A DNA stretch of 43,373 bases, taken from assembly GCA_018366035.1 (NCBI GenBank), contig JAGZIW010000016.1:1-43373 (forward strand), written 5' to 3'. Below the pieces are notes generated by a model. The model saw only the letters and a program-made list of their open reading frames with translations, was not told the DNA's origin and did no database searches. Below, one piece after another: positions 1-6,866 of the stretch. Source of the stretch: Butyricicoccus pullicaecorum. Lineage in GTDB: Bacteria; Bacillota; Clostridia; Oscillospirales; Butyricicoccaceae. The position numbers were made by a program, and so were the translations under genes. Each line of letters begins with the position of its first letter. Position 1 is the stretch's first letter.

Positions 1-20
1 AAGGAGGACTGAGCGAATTA

Positions 21-75
21 GAAATTGATTCGGTGAATCAATTTCCGATCAGGCTGTGACCAACTTGTTTGGTCA
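21..75. repeat. two perfect inverted repeats upstream of the toxin-like ORF
   Basis: Two perfect hairpins lie back to back. One has 11-bp arms at 21-31 and 35-45 around a GGT loop. The other has 7-bp arms, TGACCAA at 57-63 and TTGGTCA at 69-75. They precede the small hydrophobic ORF at 135-209 and may belong to its leader or to an antisense transcript. The first 20 bases hold an AAGGAGG-like motif without a usable start codon. Any gene entering from the left is cut off, and none could be recognised. Confidence 0.5.
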
Positions 76-134
76 AGTCAAAAACATCGGAGTGCTCAGT
101 CTTTCGATCCTGTATCGGAAGGGGGGTGAACGCT

Positions 135-209
135 GTGTATGCAAAGATTGCACGTATTATGCTTTTTACAGTATTCTTTATGTGGCTTTTCATTACATAT
201 GCAAAATGA
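135..209 (+). CDS. small hydrophobic peptide, type I holin-like toxin candidate
   Basis: A 24-residue peptide starts at GTG 135, about 9 nt after the purine-rich AAGGGGGG stretch at 119-126. An in-frame GTG at 126 would add three residues. It has a short basic start (VYAKIAR), one hydrophobic helix (IMLFTVFFMWLFITY) and a lysine end, the usual plan of TxpA/BsrG-type and 'putative holin-like toxin' peptides of Firmicutes. The stop codon lies inside an 11-bp hairpin, followed by a second terminator-like hairpin. I recall that 3' arrangement from this class of small genes. No antitoxin RNA can be proved from sequence alone, and a chance ORF is possible. Confidence 0.4.
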   Translation: MYAKIARIMLFTVFFMWLFITYAK

Positions 210-294
210 CCGCCCTCACGTCCAAATGAAGCGGTCATTTTTATAAATGATTAATTTGAGGGCGTAACCGTCTACCGGCAACGCGCCCTTTTTT
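203..294 (+). terminator. double hairpin 3' end of the toxin-like transcript, with an alternative pairing
   Basis: Arms AAAATGACCGC (203-213) and GCGGTCATTTT (231-241) form a perfect 11-bp stem that includes the stop codon of the small ORF. A second stem, AGGGCG (259-264) with CGCCCT (284-289), is followed by T6. The segments CGCCCTCA (211-218) and TGAGGGCG (257-264) are also perfectly complementary. The RNA could therefore swap between two local hairpins and one long-range pairing. Confidence 0.55.
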
Positions 295-385
295 CTATTT
301 CCAGTATAACCGCATATCGTGAAGTTGTCAACCCGTCTGGTTGGCTGATTTTATGCCATGCACTGAAATGAAAATAGGATCAAAT

Positions 386-433
386 AATCCCTCCGACAAG
401 CAGCCTGATTCAGGGCAGCTTGCTGGAGGGATT
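386..433 (-). terminator. terminator of the iolG-isomerase operon
   Basis: A long imperfect stem has outer arms AATCCCTCC (386-394) and GGAGGGATT (425-433), with further pairing inside. On the minus strand it is followed by a T-rich run. It stands 28 nt after the stop codon of the isomerase gene, which fits an intrinsic terminator for that operon. The stretch between it and the toxin-like transcript (295-385) shows nothing else. Confidence 0.65.
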
Positions 434-461
434 TATATAAAGTCTTTATTGCACGAGATGC

Positions 462-1412
462 TCAGGTATCATAATCACAGGGCATGGCTTCCTTCAAAAC
501 CTGTGTAGATTTTTTGATGCCGGTAAGGGCAGGCATGGTCAAGTCCTCCATTTCCTGACTGACGGCACCATCGTATCCCTCCATACTCAGTACGGACAGG
601 AATTCCTTCCACCAACGTACATCGTGCCCGTGACCGAGTGCAACATAGTTCCATGTGCGTTTTGCGAACTGGTCGATGGTTTTGGTATCCAGAACGCCGT
701 CTGCGCCGACATAGTTTCGCTCAAGGCGTACATCTTTGGCATGGACGTGGTAAATGCGTTCTGCACCCAGCTTATGAATCGCTGCAATGGGGTCACCGCC
801 CATCCACATGAGGTGGGAGGGGTCGAGGTTCATGCCAATCATCGGGTCCACAGCATCACGCAGACGGATCAGTGTTTCGGGGTTATAAACCATCTGACAG
901 CCGTGATTTTCAAGCGCGATTTTTTCAATGCCGTTTGCCTTGGCAAGTGCTGCGGTGTCCTTCCAGTACGGAATGAGTACCTCGTTCCACTGCCAGTTCA
1001 AAATTTGGGTGGTCATGGGCGGCCAGCTTGTGATAATCCAGTTTGGGGTTTTATCATCAGGGGAACCACCCGGGCAGCCGGACATCATGACGATTTTTTT
1101 AACGCCCAATAAGCCTGCCAGCCGAAAGGTCTTTTCAACGACCTCTTGATGCTGTTTGCCCTCGTCGTTCGGCGCAAGCTGGTTTCCTGAGCAGTTGAGC
1201 GCTTCTAATTGCAGTCCGCGGCTTTGGATCGCTTTCAAAAAGGCTTTGCGTGCCTGCTCGCTCTCAAGCATTTCGTCCAGATGGATATGGGGTGCTTTGG
1301 ACCAGTTGCCGCAGGCGATTTCTATGGACTCGTAGCCCAAGCCTGCCAGCGTATCCAACATTTTTTCAAATGGCATATATCCCAATCCATCGGTATGAAA
1401 GCATAGTCTCAT
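462..1412 (-). CDS. sugar phosphate isomerase/epimerase, TIM-barrel (AP endonuclease 2 family)
   Basis: This 316-residue protein resembles the xylose-isomerase-like TIM-barrel family, which includes IolE/IolI-type inosose dehydratases and isomerases. Family features visible are the start MRLCFHTDGLG, the metal-site-like LENHG (about residue 180), MNLDPSHL (about 205) and HVHAKD (about 230), and a late E in SQEME. The start is preceded by AAAGGAG at a good distance. It is the second gene after the IolG-like dehydrogenase, 15 bp downstream and on the same strand. The pair probably oxidises and then dehydrates or isomerises a cyclitol or a sugar. The exact substrate cannot be read from sequence. 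Confidence 0.8.
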   Translation of the reverse strand: MRLCFHTDGLGYMPFEKMLDTLAGLGYESIEIACGNWSKAPHIHLDEMLESEQARKAFLKAIQSRGLQLEALNCSGNQLAPNDEGKQHQEVVEKTFRLAGLLGVKKIVMMSGCPGGSPDDKTPNWIITSWPPMTTQILNWQWNEVLIPYWKDTAALAKANGIEKIALENHGCQMVYNPETLIRLRDAVDPMIGMNLDPSHLMWMGGDPIAAIHKLGAERIYHVHAKDVRLERNYVGADGVLDTKTIDQFAKRTWNYVALGHGHDVRWWKEFLSVLSMEGYDGAVSQEMEDLTMPALTGIKKSTQVLKEAMPCDYDT

Positions 1413-1427
1413 GGGGATACTCCTTTC

Positions 1428-2441
1428 TTAATCCTTGTAGAAGTCTGGGGTTTGCGGCATATGGATATCAACGGGGTGCTGTTCATCGCGTGACTTGGAG
1501 GCTGCCGCTGCGGTCAGCTGTCCCATATAGCCGTCCCATGCGGTCGGACCATCTACCCGCCCTTCTTTGGTGGCATGGATCCACTGCTGGAACTCGATGT
1601 TGTACGCCTCCGGAAAGCGTTCAGACCAGTCGTGACAAATTGGGGTCACGCGAGAATCGCGGGTGCGGATCATGGCATTTGCAGGTTCGGGCAGATTGAG
1701 CGTGCCCTCCTCGCACACAATTTCACATTTGATGTCATAGCCATAGTGGGAGAAAATGAAGGATTCTACATCAATACGGATACCGGATTCTGTGGTCAGA
1801 TACATGATCTGTGGGTCCTTTAAGCCTTCACAGGCATTGCGTGTTGTGCGCGGGAAAACAACCTCTGCTTTGACGTAATTTTCGCCGAGCAGCCAACGCA
1901 GTACATCGATTTCATGAATCATGGAATTTTCTACCGACATATTGGTGGTAAATCCCACGCCGCCGTCGTCATAATTGCGGTGCGCACAGTGCAGCATGAG
2001 CGGGCTGCCGAACTTTCCGCTGTCGAGCAGCTTTTTGAGCTGCTGGTAACCGGAGTCAAAGCGGCGCATAAAGCCCACCTGTACCAACCGCTTTCCGGCC
2101 GCCATTTCTGCGTCTACGATGCGCTTGCATGCTTCAGGTGTAGGCGCCAACGGCTTTTCACAGAATACCGGCTTGCCAGCCTGAATGGCTGCCATGACAT
2201 ATTGTTCATGGAACGGATCTGCCGTTGCACAGATGACTGCTTCAATATCATCAGATGCAATCATTTCCTCACCTGTGGCATACGCCCGAATACCGTATGT
2301 TTCAGCAACCGATTTGCAAAAGTCAATATTGGCATCGGCGCAGGCAATGACACGTCCGCCCTGTAAGGTGTTGTTGATGCGATCAATGTGCGTGCGGCCG
2401 ATTGCACCTGTGCCTACCAGACCAATTTTTAATTCTGCCAT
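1428..2441 (-). CDS. iolG: Gfo/Idh/MocA oxidoreductase, probable inositol 2-dehydrogenase-like
   Basis: The 337-residue product has an N-terminal Rossmann fold (GLVGTGAIGRTH), the catalytic-lysine motif EKPLA (about residue 95) and the second-domain motif IHEIDVLRWL (about 175). Stretches such as RLVQVGFMRR, HCAHRN, LKDPQI, YGYDI and GPTAWDGY closely recall Bacillus IolG, and the length is nearly the same. IolG oxidises myo-inositol to scyllo-inosose with NAD. In the catalytic D-x-x-x-H element the Asp I remember from Bacillus IolG is Asn here (NSMIH), so the substrate may differ. The gene heads a two-gene operon with the isomerase, with an AraC regulator upstream. The symbol is a best guess. 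Confidence 0.75.
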   Translation of the reverse strand: MAELKIGLVGTGAIGRTHIDRINNTLQGGRVIACADANIDFCKSVAETYGIRAYATGEEMIASDDIEAVICATADPFHEQYVMAAIQAGKPVFCEKPLAPTPEACKRIVDAEMAAGKRLVQVGFMRRFDSGYQQLKKLLDSGKFGSPLMLHCAHRNYDDGGVGFTTNMSVENSMIHEIDVLRWLLGENYVKAEVVFPRTTRNACEGLKDPQIMYLTTESGIRIDVESFIFSHYGYDIKCEIVCEEGTLNLPEPANAMIRTRDSRVTPICHDWSERFPEAYNIEFQQWIHATKEGRVDGPTAWDGYMGQLTAAAASKSRDEQHPVDIHMPQTPDFYKD

Positions 2442-2628
2442 GATAAAAACTCCTTTTCTTATAGGAAAAATAAGGGATCTCGATTTGTGTAACTGTTATA
2501 TTTTATTTCCATCAGGTGATGCGGCTTTGCCCATTGCACGATAATATAAGAGAAGTACGGGAAGAACGATGTACTATGCCTGCAATAGGAGCCTGTATTC
2601 TTCATATTTTAGACAAGAACTTGTTTTT

Positions 2629-2658
2629 ATTATAGAAGAATGTGGAGAAATGTGTTAG
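2629..2658 (-). promoter_or_regulatory. candidate promoter of the iolG operon
   Basis: On the minus strand a perfect -10 TATAAT occupies 2634-2629. An 18-nt spacer separates it from a weak -35 CTAACA (2658-2653). The small inverted repeat ACAAG-AA-CTTGT at 2613-2624 falls at the expected transcription start and could be an operator. The leader to the iolG start would be about 180 nt, and I see no known riboswitch in it. A weak -35 would fit activation by the upstream AraC-type protein. Confidence 0.35.
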
Positions 2659-2676
2659 TGTGATTCTGCCGTGTTT

Positions 2677-2722
2677 TGCAGGATTTTTGAGAACAGACAA
2701 ATAAAATTTATAAAATCCTGCA
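2677..2722. repeat. perfect 11-bp inverted repeat between araC-type gene and iolG
   Basis: TGCAGGATTTT (2677-2687) and AAAATCCTGCA (2712-2722) are exact inverted copies around a 24-bp AT-rich centre. They lie just upstream of the candidate -35 of the iolG operon, where an AraC-type activator would bind. A role as a second terminator element after the araC-type gene is possible, but a T-run is lacking. Confidence 0.5.
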
Positions 2723-2731
2723 CACGCAGCA

Positions 2732-2761
2732 AAAAAGCCGCTCTTTAAGAGTCGGCTTTTT
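2732..2761 (-). terminator. terminator overlapping the 3' end of the AraC-type gene
   Basis: Arms AAAAAGCCGCTCTT and AAGAGTCGGCTTTTT pair with one bulged base. On the minus strand the stem runs into a T6 stretch. The araC-type stop codon (2745-2747) lies in the loop, so the gene ends inside its own terminator. Confidence 0.75.
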
Positions 2762-3611
2762 GTTTATGCGATTTGGAAAAATGCTTGCGGTATTCACGCG
2801 GCGCAATGCCAACATATTTTTTGAACATAGAGGTCAAATGGCAGCTGCTGCCAAAGCCCAGCCGTTCTTCGATGACATGCACAGGCAGGTTGGTTTCCAT
2901 CAAAAGACTCTGTGCCTCGCCAATCCGGCGGTGAACCACATATTGTATGGGGGACAGACCGGTTTCACGCTTGAAAACATGGGACAGATAGGAGGTGCTG
3001 ATGTGCATATGCTTTGCAATTTCCGCAAGCGACAGCGATTCCGTATAATGATGATCCAGATATTCTGTAATCTGCCGAATCAATGTCTCGTTTTTTTGTT
3101 CGATTTGATTTCGTTCGTGCCTGCCATGCAGGTCAAGTGCCTGCTCTACCATCAGCAGGACACTGATTGCCATTTGCCGGCAGATATCAGAATTGCGGGG
3201 AGATGCGATATGAAGCTCATAAATATTTGGCATGATTTGACCGATGGGCTTTTGATACTGGTCGAGCTGTAAAACCGGACGCTGGTATGACGAGATGAGG
3301 CAGCCGGTCGGGAGCGTCTGTTTGTGCACACCGGAGAGTGCGCAGCAATAGGTTTGCATTGTGTGTGCTTGAAAGGGCGCCTCTCCGTGAAGAGTTTCCG
3401 CGTTGCAAATAATCAAATCACCAGCTGCGACTGCATATTCACGGCTGCCAACAATATAGCGTCCTTCGCCCGCGGATACATATAAAAGTTCTAGGATTCC
3501 CTTGTGTTTATGCAGCATGTGTGCGTGATTTTTGCTGTATGCCTCGTCCACATAAAATACGTCTGCCAGATTGATTTGATTGACCGCATCGTTGTCTGTT
3601 TTTACATACAT
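2745..3611 (-). CDS. AraC-family transcriptional regulator with N-terminal cupin
   Basis: The 288-residue protein has an N-terminal cupin-like sensor domain (residues about 15-130, with HAHMLHKHKGILELLYVSAG and GDLIICN). Its C-terminal AraC DNA-binding domain of two helix-turn-helix units covers about 185-280 (LAEIAKHMHISTSYLSHVFK, then GFGSSCHLTSMFKKYVG and PREYRK). The start follows GGAAGGG. The gene lies upstream of iolG on the same strand but ends in its own terminator. It is therefore probably an independently expressed regulator of the sugar/cyclitol operon, with the ligand bound by the cupin domain. The ligand is unknown. Confidence 0.85.
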   Translation of the reverse strand: MYVKTDNDAVNQINLADVFYVDEAYSKNHAHMLHKHKGILELLYVSAGEGRYIVGSREYAVAAGDLIICNAETLHGEAPFQAHTMQTYCCALSGVHKQTLPTGCLISSYQRPVLQLDQYQKPIGQIMPNIYELHIASPRNSDICRQMAISVLLMVEQALDLHGRHERNQIEQKNETLIRQITEYLDHHYTESLSLAEIAKHMHISTSYLSHVFKRETGLSPIQYVVHRRIGEAQSLLMETNLPVHVIEERLGFGSSCHLTSMFKKYVGIAPREYRKHFSKSHKQKADS

Positions 3612-3668
3612 GGTATAACCCTTCCGTTGTGCTTAGAATATGCTGGTATTTTCAGATACGAAGCGGTT

Positions 3669-4301
3669 TTATTTAATTCGAGATACAAATGCAATCGCTT
3701 TGCCAAGAATACGAATATTTTCCAGTTCCTGTCCAATATAGACCATGGGTTCAAAATCGGGGTTTTCCGGCTGTAAAATCAGCTTATCTGGCTGCTTGTA
3801 GACACGTTTGAGGGTTGCCTCCTCGTTAATCAAGACAGCGGCAATGGTTCCGTTGTCCACGTCGTCCTGCTGCCGGATATATACAATATCGCCGTCATGG
3901 ATCTGCACACGTGCGCCCAGCATGCTGTCCCCCTTGCACTGCAATGCAAAGTCTGCGCTGAGTTCCTCGGGAATACTGACCGTATCGTGTATATTTTCTG
4001 CCGCTAAAATGGGTTTGCCGCAGGCAATGGTGCCAAGAAGCGGGATTTGCTTTGTGTGAATGGGAAAACAGTTTGAGGGAAGCTTGTCCATATTTTTTTT
4101 ATCCGTATCGGAAAGAAAAAAATAATTTGGAGTCACATCAAGTGCCCAGCAAAGGTTTTGAATGGTATCTGGATCCGGACGATTCTGGTCATTTTCCCAG
4201 TTGCTGATCGAGTTGTGCGCCGCATGGATCATGGAAGCAAGCCCCTTTTGGGTCAGTTGCTTTGCTTTTCTGGCCGCACGAAGTTTTTGTCCAAATGTCA
4301 A
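3669..4301 (-). CDS. phage-type repressor: XRE helix-turn-helix plus S24 (LexA/CI-like) peptidase
   Basis: An N-terminal XRE domain (about residues 1-65; GLASMIHAAHNSISNWE) is joined to an S24 auto-cleavage domain. Visible catalytic elements are the cleavage pair in TIACGKP (Cys-Gly), the serine in GDSM and the lysine in EEATLKRVY. Such proteins repress phage or mobile-element genes and cut themselves when bound to RecA-DNA filaments after damage. I place the start at TTG 4301, because GAGGTG sits 6 nt upstream; a GTG at 4310 in the same frame would add three residues. It diverges from the XRE/ATPase/replication genes, with repeated operators between, like a CI/Cro switch. Confidence 0.85.
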   Translation of the reverse strand: MTFGQKLRAARKAKQLTQKGLASMIHAAHNSISNWENDQNRPDPDTIQNLCWALDVTPNYFFLSDTDKKNMDKLPSNCFPIHTKQIPLLGTIACGKPILAAENIHDTVSIPEELSADFALQCKGDSMLGARVQIHDGDIVYIRQQDDVDNGTIAAVLINEEATLKRVYKQPDKLILQPENPDFEPMVYIGQELENIRILGKAIAFVSRIK

Positions 4302-4365
4302 GTTCGTCACCTCGCTTTCCCTATCCCTATCCTAACACAGAAAGTCAAAAATGTAAATGCAAAAT

Positions 4366-4486
4366 TTCGGAAATGTCGAAAAATGTCGAAAAATGCAGAT
4401 GAAAAGTTTCTGAATTGTCGAAAAATAATATTGACACTTCGAAAAAATCGAAATATAATAGAGGCAAGAGATTCGAAAATTTCGAA
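4366..4486. promoter_or_regulatory. array of 15-bp operators TTCGA-N5-TCGAA
   Basis: Two perfect palindromic sites are TTCGAAAAAATCGAA (4438-4452) and TTCGAAAATTTCGAA (4472-4486). Two degenerate sites have the same 15-bp geometry: TTCGG-AAATG-TCGAA (4366-4380) and TTCTG-AATTG-TCGAA (4408-4422). An extra half site, GTCGAA, begins at 4385. The sites fill the space between the divergent repressor and XRE genes. One lies exactly between -35 and -10 of the rightward promoter. They are the natural targets of the S24 repressor and perhaps of the small XRE protein. Confidence 0.7.
4431..4459 (+). promoter_or_regulatory. consensus promoter of the phage-like early module
   Basis: TTGACA (4431-4436) and TATAAT (4454-4459) are both perfect consensus boxes, separated by the ideal 17 bp. 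The spacer holds a complete TTCGA-N5-TCGAA operator and a second operator follows at +6 to +20. The promoter should be very strong unless a repressor is bound. Confidence 0.8.
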
Positions 4487-4503
4487 ATTCGGAGGTAAAT
4501 ACC

Positions 4504-4722
4504 ATGAATGTTGCACGGAAAATCGGTTTGTTTCTGTGTCATGCGGGCATTTCGCAGGCAGAAATGAGCCAACAAACAGGAATCTCAGTATCAAAATTTC
4601 GACTGATTCTAGAAGGCAAGCGGCGCCTTACATTTGAAGAATATGAAAGCATTTGTAAGGCGCTGGGTGTCGGGGTGGAAACGTTTTTGGAGCCGTGTGC
4701 GCCGCGTGAAACCGAGTCGTAA
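4504..4722 (+). CDS. small XRE-family regulator (Cro-like)
   Basis: This 72-residue protein is a single helix-turn-helix domain (ISQAEMSQQTGISVSKFRLI at about 16-35) with a short acidic/proline tail. It starts at ATG after CGGAGGT. It is the first gene rightward from the consensus promoter and diverges from the S24 repressor. By position it is a Cro-like counter-regulator, although the sequence alone only shows an XRE fold. The next gene begins 20 bp later. Confidence 0.75.
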   Translation: MNVARKIGLFLCHAGISQAEMSQQTGISVSKFRLILEGKRRLTFEEYESICKALGVGVETFLEPCAPRETES

Positions 4723-4742
4723 GAGAAAGGAGGGATACCATC

Positions 4743-4952
4743 ATGGCAGGACGCAAGGAAATGCGCGCGCGAATACGCCGTTTGCAGACCCGACATTTTG
4801 AGGAGGCAGCGTGTGCAATCAAGCGGCGTGAAAAAGGAATGGAGCCCAACACCGTACAATACAGCGCCCGCATCATTGGGGTTTGGGCATACAGCGGGGG
4901 TTTCGCCTGTCCGGTTAATAGAAAAACAGAGATAAAACAGACAACAAGATAA
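4743..4952 (+). CDS. small basic protein of unknown function in the phage-like module
   Basis: A 69-residue, strongly basic product (MAGRKEMRARIRRLQTRHFE at the start) begins at ATG, 9 nt after AAAGGAGG. It fits exactly between the XRE gene and the ATPase gene, which supports it being real. I recognise no domain. The C-terminal half (about residues 36-69) is low in charge and looks less conserved in style, so a shifted frame or erosion there is possible. Confidence 0.55.
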   Translation: MAGRKEMRARIRRLQTRHFEEAACAIKRREKGMEPNTVQYSARIIGVWAYSGGFACPVNRKTEIKQTTR

Positions 4953-4970
4953 GAAAGAGAGACGATCAAT

Positions 4971-6833
4971 ATGACAGATTTTGTGGTACGATGCTTGGAG
5001 ATTCAAAACTTTAAGGGGATTGCGCAGCTTAAGCTGGAGTTTTCGGATACTGTGACCCATATTTATGGAGACAATGCAACAGGCAAGACAACGGTTTATG
5101 ACGCATTGACGTGGCTCCTGTTCGGCAAGGACTGCGCAGGAAATACAAGGTTTGCGATAAAGCCTGTCGGCCGCAAGGGGATAACGCCAACGGTGACTGC
5201 CGTTTGTGCGGTCAACGGGCAGGTACATAAGCTGCGCAAGGTACTGCGTGAGCGATGGTCAAAGCCGCGCGGTGGTTTGCCTGCGCGATATGAGGGAGAT
5301 ACCATAGAATATACGGTGGACGATGTGCCTAAAAAGGAGACAGCCTATAAAAAGGTGATTGCGGAATTTGTCAGCGAGGAGGAGGTATTTTGCCTTTTGA
5401 CAGGGGTGCATCGGTTTGCGCGGGATTTGCCATGGCGTGAGCGCCGCCGCATTCTTGCAGAGGTGTGCGGACTGCCGGAGGACCGTGCAATTTTGGCGGC
5501 AGCGCCGCAGTTTGCAAAGTTATCCGAAGCATTGGGAACGCGGACCGTCGAGGCATATAAAACTGCGCTGCTGACTGCGCGTAAGGACGCTAACAAGACC
5601 TTGGACAGCCTGCCTATTCGCATCGATGAATGTGAACGCCGTATTGCCGAGCTTGCCAATATGGATTTTGAAGCAGCACAGGCACAGCAGAGAACGCTGA
5701 CCGCGCGTGAAGATGCTGTGCGTGCGGAGCTTGCAGGGCTGGCGGGGGATACGCTTGTGGGTCAGACACAGGCAGAGTATCAGGCACTTTTGGCAGAGCA
5801 AAAAGCACTGGAGGCTGAAAACAGTGCATATCGAAACAGCCAGCAGGTGTCAGAAAGTCGTTCGGCGCTGCGCGCGCAGCTTTTACAGCTGGAGAACGAT
5901 TTGGATTACCTTCGGGTTCAGGTAAGCCGTGCACAGACCGCGGCGGTACAGGGACAGCTGCGGCTGGACAGCCTGAAAAAGCCCGTTTCGGTCATGGAGG
6001 TCTGTCCGACCTGTGGGCAGCCCCTGCCGCCCGAATATTTCGCAGAGGCACAGGCGGAAAAGGAGCAGCACGCATGGCAAAAAGAGCGCCTGTTTTTGCA
6101 GCATTCTGTGGAGCAGGCAGAACAGAATGTCAGGGAGCACGAGGAACTGCTCCGTCAAAAGACTGCTGCACGGGACGCATGTGCCGCACAGCTCGCCGCC
6201 TGCCCGACAGCCGCGGAGGACTTGCCGGAGTATCACACACGTGACTGTGCGCTGCGTCTGCGGATTGCGGAGACTGCGGACAAGCTTGCCGCATTGCAGG
6301 AAGGGCAGGAGGACGTGCGCAAACGCCTCATGGAAAGCCTTGCCGAACTGGGGCAGCTCCGTGCCAAAGCAGAACAGGTGCTTGCTGCAAGGGTATATTT
6401 GGAGGAAACACGTGCCAGACTCGCCGAGCTTGCGGGAGAGAAACAGCGGTGTGATGAAAAACTCCGAGCACTTGACCAGCAGATTGCGTTATGTGAGGAA
6501 TTTACCCGCTATAAGGTGCAATTTTTAACCCATGCGGTCAATTGCCGCTTTGCCCTTGCGCAGTTCTGCCTGTTCCGAGAACAAGTCAATGGCGGTTTGG
6601 CAGAGTGCTGTGAGGTCATGGTAGACGGCGTTCCGTATGCCGATCTCAACCACGCCATGCAGGTCAATGTGGGGGTGGATATCATACGCACACTGTCTGC
6701 ACATTATGGCTTGCATGTGCCGCTGGTGGTGGACAATGCAGAATCGGTCACACAGCTGCAAGGTATTCCCACGCAGGTGATTCGGCTGGTGGTGTCCGCA
6801 GCTGACCACGCACTCAGGGTGGAAACATGTTAG
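4971..6833 (+). CDS. phage-type SbcC/Rad50-like AAA ATPase
   Basis: The 620-residue protein begins with an SMC/Rad50-type P-loop half domain (FKGIAQLKLEF, then Walker A GDNATGKTT at about 35-43). It continues with two long coiled coils (about 200-330 and 350-510) flanking a zinc-hook-like CPTCG motif (about 343-347), and closes with the second ATPase half. There the signature-like segment is YADLNHAMQVNVGVDII and the Walker B-like segment is PLVVDNAESV. I recall that degenerate form from Firmicutes phage ATPases found beside recombination genes. It probably works on DNA ends with a nuclease or recombinase partner, but no such partner is encoded here. Confidence 0.8.
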   Translation: MTDFVVRCLEIQNFKGIAQLKLEFSDTVTHIYGDNATGKTTVYDALTWLLFGKDCAGNTRFAIKPVGRKGITPTVTAVCAVNGQVHKLRKVLRERWSKPRGGLPARYEGDTIEYTVDDVPKKETAYKKVIAEFVSEEEVFCLLTGVHRFARDLPWRERRRILAEVCGLPEDRAILAAAPQFAKLSEALGTRTVEAYKTALLTARKDANKTLDSLPIRIDECERRIAELANMDFEAAQAQQRTLTAREDAVRAELAGLAGDTLVGQTQAEYQALLAEQKALEAENSAYRNSQQVSESRSALRAQLLQLENDLDYLRVQVSRAQTAAVQGQLRLDSLKKPVSVMEVCPTCGQPLPPEYFAEAQAEKEQHAWQKERLFLQHSVEQAEQNVREHEELLRQKTAARDACAAQLAACPTAAEDLPEYHTRDCALRLRIAETADKLAALQEGQEDVRKRLMESLAELGQLRAKAEQVLAARVYLEETRARLAELAGEKQRCDEKLRALDQQIALCEEFTRYKVQFLTHAVNCRFALAQFCLFREQVNGGLAECCEVMVDGVPYADLNHAMQVNVGVDIIRTLSAHYGLHVPLVVDNAESVTQLQGIPTQVIRLVVSAADHALRVETC

Positions 6834-6866
6834 GGTGTATAAGAGAATGGGCGATTTGGTAAGGAG

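Noticed and set aside
1..59. Tail of a gene entering from the left edge (18-codon open frame ending at 59)
   Set aside because: Too short to recognise, and it coincides with a perfect hairpin; could be chance.
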